NCBI RefSeq assembly: GCF_024622505.1
Contig: NZ_JANKAS010000007.1
Location: 111,776 to 175,775, forward strand
DNA from: Irregularibacter muris
Lineage (GTDB): Bacteria > Bacillota > Clostridia > Eubacteriales > Garciellaceae
Direction: 5' to 3'
Length of the DNA stretch: 64,000 nt
Shown: positions 58,060 to 64,000 of the stretch, piece after piece
Numbering within the stretch: the first letter of the stretch is position 1
How the letters are laid out: each line of letters starts with the position of its first letter
The notes under the pieces: model-generated
What the model was told of the DNA's origin: nothing
What the model saw: only the letters and a program-made list of their open reading frames with translations
The model's database searches: none
Position numbers and translations under genes: made by a program

Positions 58060-58667
58060 TGTGGTGATAAAATTAAGTATATATACAGTTATATAGGAAA
58101 AAATGTTTTCTAACATTTATATTTGGCGTCGCAGTGGTAAGATGTTGTACGCTTACTATGTCTATCCAAATTACATTTATATGATGATTTCAATTATAGT
58201 TATCATAAAAATTTGTGATTCAATGGTGATGGGCAAAATAGGCAATATAGATTAAATAATGTTTATCAAGATATTTTGAGATATCTAGATACAAGAAATA
58301 GAATTGAAAACCAAGGGGCTAAGTTTTTAGGTTAATTTAAATTATAGACATAGCCTCTTTTTTATATCTCGAAATAAAAAGGGAGGAGTAAATTTTCTTG
58401 ATTGGATATTTATTCCTTTTTAAATTGACTAAAGTTGGCTATGTATATATAATAACAATATCAATGCTGTTGATATTGTTATTGATAATGAGCGGACAAC
58501 ATAAGTGATGTTAACGAGCTATTAGAAGAAGCTATCATAGAAACGGAATCTCTTAACTGGGTTTGCAAAATGAATGGCAATCTAAAGGTGATTGAAAAGA
58601 CTTAATTAAATAAACAACTTTACAAGGAAATATAATGTTTTAATTTTGCTAAAAAGAAGGTGAAAAC
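58060..58667. other. AT-rich intergenic segment with gene remnants and a perfect palindrome
   Basis: Two short uninterrupted frames look like debris: 58219-58335 (FNGDGQNRQYRLNN ... IENQGAKFLG, then stop) and 58492-58605 (DNISDVNELLEEAII ... GNLKVIEKT, then stop). Neither has a start with a ribosome site, and I cannot name the parents. A hairpin with six T residues near 58314-58370 is a possible terminator. No intact gene is present. Confidence 0.4.
58451..58483. repeat. Perfect 14-base inverted repeat upstream of the two-component system
   Basis: AATAACAATATCAA (58451-58464), five-base loop TGCTG, TTGATATTGTTATT (58470-58483). It lies 185 bases before the response regulator gene. It may be an operator or an RNA hairpin; no T run follows it. 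Confidence 0.65.
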
Positions 58668-59375
58668 GTGAAACAAAAAATTTTAATCATAGATGATGAC
58701 ATAGAACTTTGTGCTCTTGTTGAAAGGTACCTTGAAACAGAAGGCTATGTCGTTACCACCAAACATAATGGAGCAGACGGTCTTACAGAAGGATTAACCA
58801 CTTCATATCAGCTTGTTGTGCTTGATGTCATGCTTCCGCAGAAAAATGGCTTTGATGTACTTTCTGATCTGCGTAAAACAAGCAGCGTGCCGGTTCTTAT
58901 GCTTACTGCAAAAGACAGTGAAATCGATAAGGTTTTAGGACTTAGGCTCGGTGCTGATGATTATCTTACAAAACCATTTAGTATGAATGAGTTTGTTGCA
59001 AGGGTGCAGTCTATCATTCGTCGCTATACTACTTTAGGTGGTGAGAGTGTAGAGGAATCTGCATCTATGCTGACATTTGATAATCTTTCAATCGCGCCTG
59101 CTACAAGGGAGGTTATAGCCTCTGGAGCAACTGTGGATCTTACAGCAAAGGAGTTTGATTTGCTTTATTTCCTTGCTAAGAACAGTGGTAGGGTTTTTAC
59201 CAAAAAACAGATATATCGTGCAGTATGGAAGGATGAATATGCATTTGATGATAACAATATTATGGTACATATTCGTAGACTCCGCAAAAAAATAGAGCCT
59301 AATCCTGAACAGCCTCAGTTTATTCAGACTGTATGGGGTGTTGGTTACAAATTTGATGGAAGGAGTATAATATGA
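58668..59375 (+). CDS. OmpR-family response regulator
   Basis: The 235-residue regulator has a receiver domain with ILIIDDD at the start, the phosphoacceptor Asp53 in VVLDVMLP, Thr80 in MLTAK and Lys near 104 in LTKPFS, and a winged-helix DNA-binding domain (TAKEFDLLYFLAKNSGRVFT, then IQTVWGVGYKF). It forms a pair with the histidine kinase that overlaps it by four bases. Given the Bcr-like transporter downstream it resembles BceR/VraR-type sensors of cell-wall antibiotics. ATG or GTG: GTG 58668 follows AAGGTGAAAA. Confidence 0.92.
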   Translation: MKQKILIIDDDIELCALVERYLETEGYVVTTKHNGADGLTEGLTTSYQLVVLDVMLPQKNGFDVLSDLRKTSSVPVLMLTAKDSEIDKVLGLRLGADDYLTKPFSMNEFVARVQSIIRRYTTLGGESVEESASMLTFDNLSIAPATREVIASGATVDLTAKEFDLLYFLAKNSGRVFTKKQIYRAVWKDEYAFDDNNIMVHIRRLRKKIEPNPEQPQFIQTVWGVGYKFDGRSII

Positions 59376-60280
59376 GTATATTTATTATAGTTACCCTCAG
59401 CCTGATTTGTATTCTGTGTATATTTCTCTTTGTTATGCAGAGAAAACAGCTAAGGCAAATGTTAGATGTTCTTGTGGCGGCTAAAAATGGAGAAAATAAA
59501 AAGATATTTATCAAAGATAACGGAGTTGTTTCGAAAATAAGTTTTGAAATTAATGAGTTAATTTATAGCCATAACCAAGAATTATCACGTCAGAAAAGGT
59601 TAGAGCAAGCAAACAAAGAATTACTCACAAGCCTTTCCCATGATGTGAGAACGCCCCTTACATCTTTGCTTGGTTACTTGGACGCACTTGAAAGTGATAT
59701 TGTTGATGATGGGGAAAAAGAGGAATACATCAAAATTGCTAGAAAAAAAGCCTATGACTTAAAGAGGCTTATTGATACACTGTTTGACTGGTTCAAGATA
59801 GACTCCAAAGAATTGAAGCTGATCATGCAAGATACTGATATTTGTGAGTTAACTAAAGAAATAGTTATTGATTGGTTGCCTACATTAGAGCAGAAGGAAA
59901 TAACTCCCGAAATAGAAATTCCAGATGAGGAATGGATCCTAGAACTTGACACTTCTGCATATAAGCGTATGGTATCCAACCTTATTCAAAATGCGGTAGA
60001 GCACAGTAGTTGCAGTCACTTGAAGGTTGCCGCCAAACAGAATAACGGTATTATTAGCATAATAGTAAAAGATAACGGGATTGGTATAGGTAAAGATAAA
60101 CTACCACAAGTTTTTGAACGGTTATATAAAGGGGATACATCAAGAAGTAGACAGGGCAGTGGTCTTGGACTTTCTATTGTCAAAGAGCTTGCAAAGATGC
60201 ATGGAGGTAGGGTAACTGCACAAAGTAATATAGGTGAATATACAGAATTTACTATTGAACTACCAATGTTTAAGAGATGA
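59372..60280 (+). CDS. Sensor histidine kinase
   Basis: The 302-residue kinase has one N-terminal membrane segment (residues 3-21), no extracellular domain to speak of, a DHp helix with His90 in SLSHDVRTPLTSLLGYL and ATP-binding motifs (NLIQNAVEHS, DNGIGI, SGLGLSIVKELAKMHGG). The short membrane anchor is typical of intramembrane-sensing kinases that detect cell-wall antibiotics through a partner ABC transporter, such as the one downstream. The start overlaps the regulator's last codon (ATGA). Confidence 0.93.
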   Translation: MSIFIIVTLSLICILCIFLFVMQRKQLRQMLDVLVAAKNGENKKIFIKDNGVVSKISFEINELIYSHNQELSRQKRLEQANKELLTSLSHDVRTPLTSLLGYLDALESDIVDDGEKEEYIKIARKKAYDLKRLIDTLFDWFKIDSKELKLIMQDTDICELTKEIVIDWLPTLEQKEITPEIEIPDEEWILELDTSAYKRMVSNLIQNAVEHSSCSHLKVAAKQNNGIISIIVKDNGIGIGKDKLPQVFERLYKGDTSRSRQGSGLGLSIVKELAKMHGGRVTAQSNIGEYTEFTIELPMFKR

Positions 60281-60301
60281 AGTCATTTGTCATCTCTTTT
60301 T
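60272..60301 (+). terminator. Terminator at the kinase stop
   Basis: AAGAGATGA (60272-60280) pairs with TCATCTCTT (60290-60298) and is followed by T residues. The left arm contains the stop codon of the kinase gene. Confidence 0.8.
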
Positions 60302-60374
60302 ATAATGGGCGGGAAAATATAAATTTTTCGCAGTTTTAGACTTTCTGTTACACATTTAAAAAAGGCTTCCTTAA

Positions 60375-60400
60375 CCTCCCAACCAATGGGAGACTTTTTT
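60375..60400 (+). terminator. Second hairpin with T run before the ABC genes
   Basis: CCTCCC (60375-60380) pairs with GGGAG (60388-60392), followed after AC by six T residues. It separates the regulatory pair from the ABC operon, so the transporter probably has its own promoter in 60400-60478 (a TACAAT hexamer lies just upstream of the ribosome site). Confidence 0.55.
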
Positions 60401-60484
60401 ATTAAAGTAAGAAAAAAGTAAGATTTGCGCAAGGGTGATGTCAGCATTACCTGATACAATAAGTATTGTAAGGAGGTCATGCAG

Positions 60485-61408
60485 ATGAGTGAATATGCAA
60501 TTAAAACAACCAAGCTGACAAAGCGGTTTGGTGAACAAATAGGTGTGGACCGTGTGAATATGCATGTTCCACAAGGGAAAATCTATGGATTGCTTGGTAG
60601 AAATGGGGCAGGCAAAACCACTACTATGCGCATGCTGTTAAACCTTGCTGCACCTACAAGTGGAGAAATTTCATTGTTTGGAGAGGATTACCGAAAAAAT
60701 TTAAAGGGAACTTATCGTCGCATTGGTTCTATGATTGAAACACCTGGTTTTTATGAAAACCTAACAGGCAGAGAGAATTTACAAATCTTTGCTCGTTTGA
60801 GAGGACAGCACAAAAAGGACAGCGTACAAAATGCACTTGAAATTGTAGGTCTTGATAAGGAAAAGAAAAAAACCTTTGGCAACTATTCCCTTGGTATGAA
60901 ACAGCGCCTTGGCATAGCAGCAGCGATTATGCACGAACCAGAGATGCTCATCTTAGATGAGCCAATTAATGGACTCGACCCTGTAGGTATACAAGAGGTA
61001 CGAAAATATCTTGAAATGCTCTGTATTGAAAAAGGGGTAACAATACTCATTTCAAGCCATATTTTAAGCGAGATTGAACAGCTTGCAGATATTATCGGAG
61101 TTATGCATGAAGGTAGGCTTATTGAGGAAGTAGCTATGCAGGAACTTCACCAGCGCAACAGGCAATATGTTGAGTTTGTGGTCTCAGATGAAAACAAAGC
61201 TTGTCTTTTGCTTGAGCAAAAGTTTGGACTTACTGATTATAGTGTACATGAAAAGGGTAGTATTCGCCTCTACACTAATTTGGAAATGAGATCAATGCTA
61301 AACCAGTGTTTTGTAGAAAGTGATATTTTAGTATCGAAAGTCAATATTAGTGAAGAAAAACTGGAGGATTATTTCTCAAACTTGATTGGAGGTGGGAAAC
61401 TTGGCTAA
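60485..61408 (+). CDS. BcrA-like ABC transporter ATP-binding protein
   Basis: The 307-residue ATPase has Walker A GRNGAGKTTTMR near residue 39, Q-loop region ETPGFYENLTGRENL near 85, signature NYSLGMKQRLGIAAAIMHEP near 131 and Walker B LILDEPINGLDPVG near 154. It is of the bacitracin/lantibiotic exporter class. ATG 60485 is chosen because AAGGAGG at 60470 is too close to the ATG at 60479. It overlaps the permease gene by eight bases. It probably serves antibiotic resistance under control of the two-component system. Confidence 0.9.
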   Translation: MSEYAIKTTKLTKRFGEQIGVDRVNMHVPQGKIYGLLGRNGAGKTTTMRMLLNLAAPTSGEISLFGEDYRKNLKGTYRRIGSMIETPGFYENLTGRENLQIFARLRGQHKKDSVQNALEIVGLDKEKKKTFGNYSLGMKQRLGIAAAIMHEPEMLILDEPINGLDPVGIQEVRKYLEMLCIEKGVTILISSHILSEIEQLADIIGVMHEGRLIEEVAMQELHQRNRQYVEFVVSDENKACLLLEQKFGLTDYSVHEKGSIRLYTNLEMRSMLNQCFVESDILVSKVNISEEKLEDYFSNLIGGGKLG

Positions 61409-62138
61409 TCTAGTATATTGTGAATTTTTAAAGCTAAAACGCTCAAAAATGTTTTTTATCAGTGTTTTAGGTGCAATGGTATCGCCTATCATGGTTTTTG
61501 CTGGGCTGATAAAAGCTAAAATTACTGAGCCAAATAAAGTTATTACTTATTGGGATATGCTAGAACAGACAAATTTATATGTACTTCTTTTATTTGGTGT
61601 TATTGTATATGGAGTGATAGCTGTATACCTTTTCAGCCGTGAATATACTGAAAATACGTTGAAGTCGATGCTTACCATTCCTGTTTCAAAGGGAGCTTTT
61701 TTAACTGCAAAATTCTTTATGGTTTTTATATGGATGATGATCTTAACAGCAGTAGCATGGGTATCCACTTTGCTTTTAAGTATTATCGGCAATGCTGCCC
61801 AGTTTAGTGCTACTGTTATTATACAGTCACTTAAAGAGTATTTTCTAGGTGCTTTTTTACTGTATTTTACAATGTCGCCTTTCGTCTTTATAACACTTTG
61901 GCTTAAAAACTTAGTTACACCGATTATTGCAGCAGCCACAGTAGTTCTTGGCAATGTTGCACTGGCCAATGAAGATTTAGGAGTATTGTTTCCGTGGACA
62001 TCTCCTTATTTGATTGCAAGTGGGGATATTGAAAAATATAACTATTCAATTGAAACAGCTCTTGTTATCATATTGACTGTTTTCTTCTTTGGAGTTTTTT
62101 CAAGCTTTGCTTATTTTAAAAAACAGGATGTTAAATAA
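61401..62138 (+). CDS. BcrB-like ABC transporter permease
   Basis: The ~245-residue membrane protein has six hydrophobic segments: residues about 17-36, 58-76, 97-118, 140-165, 170-187 and 215-235. The start is LANLVYCEFLKLKRSKMFF, a pattern of ABC-2-type permeases in bacitracin and lantibiotic transporters. TTG 61401 follows GGAGGTG at 61388; a TTG at 61386 is in frame but too early. It forms the transport channel with the ATPase encoded upstream. Confidence 0.85.
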   Translation: MANLVYCEFLKLKRSKMFFISVLGAMVSPIMVFAGLIKAKITEPNKVITYWDMLEQTNLYVLLLFGVIVYGVIAVYLFSREYTENTLKSMLTIPVSKGAFLTAKFFMVFIWMMILTAVAWVSTLLLSIIGNAAQFSATVIIQSLKEYFLGAFLLYFTMSPFVFITLWLKNLVTPIIAAATVVLGNVALANEDLGVLFPWTSPYLIASGDIEKYNYSIETALVIILTVFFFGVFSSFAYFKKQDVK

Positions 62139-62150
62139 GGAGGCTAATTT

Positions 62151-62975
62151 ATGGATATTTTAGAATTAATAAAAGTGATTATTATTGGAATTGTTGAAGG
62201 TATTACCGAGTGGTTGCCTATCAGTAGTACAGGGCATATGTTACTTATTGATGAGTTTTTGCAGCTTAATATGAGTGAAGAGTTTAAGGAAATGTTTTTC
62301 GTAGTGATACAGCTTGGTGCAATTCTGGCTGTTGTAATTATGTTTTGGGATAAGATGTTTCCCTTTGGCTTTAGAGAAAATCCAATAATCAAAAAAGATA
62401 TTTTCTTCATATGGTTTAAGGTGTTGGTAGCGTGTATTCCGTCGGGAATTATAGGCCTCTTGTTTGATGACTTCCTAGAAGCATACTTAGGTACTCCTAT
62501 TGTAATTGCCGCAATGCTTATACTTTATGGAGTGTTGTTTATAGTTATTGAGGCTTGGAATAAAAGACGTAAACCAAAAACGAATACGTTAGCGGAAATT
62601 AGCTATCAAACGGCTTTTATGATTGGAATGTTTCAAGTGCTGTCTCTTATCCCTGGAACATCTCGTTCAGGTGCAACCATTATTGGTGCGCTTATTATTG
62701 GTGTATCCAGAGTAGCGGCGGCAGAGTTCAGCTTTTTTCTTGCTGTGCCGACAATGTTTGGTGCAAGTGCATTTAAACTGTTAAAGTTTGGCTTTGATTT
62801 TACAAGTTCAGAGCTTCTTACTCTTGGATTTGGCATGGTGATAGCCTTTATGGTATCGGTATTTGCTATAAAATTTTTAATGGGATATATTAAAAAGCAC
62901 GATTTCAGAGTATTTGGTTGGTATAGGATTATACTTGGAATTATTGTACTGCTGTATTTTGTATTGGTGCGATAA
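62151..62975 (+). CDS. uppP: Undecaprenyl-diphosphate phosphatase
   Basis: The 274-residue membrane enzyme has the BacA/UppP motifs: [20 protein letters not shown] near residue 14 and [20 protein letters not shown] near residue 168, which contain the catalytic Glu, Ser and Arg residues. It turns undecaprenyl diphosphate into the monophosphate carrier and thereby confers bacitracin resistance. It is the third gene after BcrAB-like genes and 12 bases from the permease stop, so it belongs to the operon. ATG 62151 follows AAGGAGGC. Confidence 0.93.
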   Translation: MDILELIKVIIIGIVEGITEWLPISSTGHMLLIDEFLQLNMSEEFKEMFFVVIQLGAILAVVIMFWDKMFPFGFRENPIIKKDIFFIWFKVLVACIPSGIIGLLFDDFLEAYLGTPIVIAAMLILYGVLFIVIEAWNKRRKPKTNTLAEISYQTAFMIGMFQVLSLIPGTSRSGATIIGALIIGVSRVAAAEFSFFLAVPTMFGASAFKLLKFGFDFTSSELLTLGFGMVIAFMVSVFAIKFLMGYIKKHDFRVFGWYRIILGIIVLLYFVLVR

Positions 62976-63109
62976 TATAGATTATGAACATTAGCTTTAG
63001 ATAGACTATAACAAAATCGTGATATATTCTTTATATGCTGTGTCAAAAACATTTTATAATATGTCTCAATATAAGAAGTTCTTTAGCAATTAAGTAAAAT
63101 TCTTCATAA

Positions 63110-63165
63110 AGTAGGAGAATTCGTAGAAAAAACTCTATGATAACTATGATAACTCCTACTTTTTT
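63110..63165 (+). terminator. Terminator downstream of uppP
   Basis: AGTAGGAG (63110-63117) pairs with CTCCTACT (63153-63160) and is followed by TTTTT. It ends the Bcr-like operon about 135 bases after the uppP stop. The remaining part of 62976-63313 is AT-rich and shows no gene. Confidence 0.75.
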
Positions 63166-63314
63166 ATTGACATGAAATGATTACTTCTAAGATAAATTTG
63201 GGGTAAAAGATAGATAGAAGAGAATAGAAATATGCCAAGCTCTACAAATTCACTGATAAATCATTGAATTATAATCTTAAATGTACTATACTTTAAATGT
63301 AAATAAAATAAACA

Positions 63315-63590
63315 TGAGGTGATTAGTTAAAATGATCATATAATCTTATCTAGTTTTTAGAAGTTAAGGTAGTATAGGTAAAGTTAACATATCTTTTAAC
63401 ATTTAGGGTATGTTAGTTTGAGTTACTTAGACTACTATAAGTTTTGGATAGGATTATAATAGTGTCAATTTAATTAGAATTTATATACTACTAATTAACT
63501 ATTTCTACTTTGGAATAGTTGTTTTATACTAAATTTATATAATGATACTTGTAACCTTTCCGAGACTTTTAGTTGGGAAAGGTTTTTTTG
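63315..63590 (+). promoter_or_regulatory. Attenuator-like leader before the virginiamycin lyase remnant
   Basis: A ribosome site TGAGGTGA (63315-63322) precedes a three-codon open frame ATG ATC ATA TAA (63332-63343). A hairpin TAACATA/GTATGTTA (about 63385-63415) follows, then a terminator AACCTTTCC (63553-63561) / GGAAAGGTT (63576-63584) with T run directly before the ribosome site of the lyase frame. This layout is that of antibiotic-induced transcription attenuators of resistance genes, such as those before ABC-F and erm-type genes. The parts are seen; the mechanism is inferred. Confidence 0.6.
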
Positions 63591-63617
63591 TTTTTAAAAT
63601 GAAAGGATGATAAGCAA

Positions 63618-63905
63618 ATGAATATAAAAATAAATGAATATAAACTTCCAATGGATAAATCAGGACCATATGGAATTACTGTAGGACCTAACGGAGCCAT
63701 GTGGTTTACAGAAAGTAGAGGAAATAAAATAGGTAGAATTACATCAAAAGGTGAAATTACAGAGTATTTACTTCCAACCTTAGATGCAGAACCTCTGATT
63801 ATAGCAAAGGGAATTGATGGAGCTTTGTGGTTTACAGAGTATAAAGCTAATAAGATAGGAAAGATATCAATAGAAGGTAAGCGTCCAATAATCCCATGGA
63901 TTTAA
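63618..63905 (+). pseudogene. vgb: Truncated virginiamycin B lyase (streptogramin lyase) remnant
   Basis: The 95-residue frame has two and a bit blades of the seven-bladed beta propeller: [26 protein letters not shown] and a second [20 protein letters not shown]. Full-length Vgb has about 295 residues and needs later residues (a conserved His and Glu) for lyase activity; they are missing. The frame ends with an unrelated tail ([10 protein letters not shown]) at 63905. A deletion or insertion in the middle of the gene is likely. AAAGGATGATAAGC precedes ATG 63618. Confidence 0.8.
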
Positions 63906-64000
63906 AATAAGTAGAAGACATGAGAGAATAGACTTTAATAGAGCACTTTTATAGCCCGCTGAGTACTCGGTGAACTATAAAAGCTTGAAAGGAGAGATCT
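63906..64000 (+). other. Leader-like hairpin and ribosome site at the window end
   Basis: CTTTTATAG (63946-63954) and CTATAAAAG (63975-63983) are perfect 9-base arms enclosing a GC-rich nested hairpin (CCG...CGG around GAGTACTC). A ribosome-site-like GAAAGGAGAG follows at 63987-63996, so another gene probably starts just beyond the window. The break of vgb may lie in this region. Confidence 0.5.

Noticed and set aside
57000..64000. tRNA or rRNA genes as integration targets
   Set aside because: No cloverleaf with CCA-end or rRNA-like sequence was recognised in the window.

Overview
The window reads as a low-GC Firmicutes chromosome, most likely of the Clostridia. Gene content, strong AGGAGG ribosome sites, frequent TTG starts and the phage families all fit. 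It is an accessory-gene region throughout: two defence systems, an almost complete siphophage-type prophage, a three-gene serine recombinase block, a small regulated nuclease cluster, an arsenic operon and a bacitracin/streptogramin-type resistance segment. No rRNA, tRNA or CRISPR array was seen.

Layout. 1-10435: type I restriction-modification (hsdM, hsdS, an AbiJ/HEPN-like gene, hsdR) followed directly by a Hachiman-type pair (hamA, hamB), closed by a terminator. 10483-14942 (minus): phage replication genes (family A DNA polymerase, small membrane protein, DUF2815, DUF2800 nuclease and two small genes). 15243-20419 (plus): DUF4406, P4-type primase-helicase, VRR-NUC nuclease, SNF2 helicase and a DUF1492 regulator. 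20540-28528: HNH, small terminase, a seven-gene cargo (MetK, DNA methyltransferase, an amidoligase/cyclotransferase cassette) and large terminase. 29034-45885: portal, ClpP-like protease, HK97 capsid, connectors, tail proteins with a programmed -1 frameshift, tape measure, baseplate and fibre proteins, holin and amidase. 46027-49856: SHOCT protein and three serine-recombinase genes. 49994-52941: HTH regulator, two unknown proteins and a PD-(D/E)XK nuclease. 53054-57123: arsR, permease, ferredoxin-DUF2703 fusion, thioredoxin-like protein, acr3 and arsC. 57124-64000: a more AT-rich segment with IS21-like end repeats, a GNAT gene, a two-component system, a Bcr-type ABC transporter, UppP and a truncated virginiamycin B lyase behind an attenuator-like leader.

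How it fits together. The prophage seems to be run by at least two repeated promoter-like elements. One (TTCGTTCA-N13-TGTCCTGGGAYT, four copies) stands before both replication operons and before the recombinase region. The other (TTGMTA-N17-GATRTA, three copies) stands before the two homologous cargo genes of the amidoligase cassette and before the first recombinase, which suggests that cargo and integration/excision functions are co-regulated. No CI/Cro-type lysogeny module is visible, and the attachment sites could not be placed.

Most interesting signals: the amidoligase cassette whose two larger proteins share a C-terminal region; the four-copy phage element; a minus-strand orphan gene with a near-consensus promoter and palindromic operator between terL and the portal gene; the autoregulated HTH-nuclease cluster; an apparent loss of the ExK pair in HamA; and Cys-rich tails shared by proteins of the ars operon.
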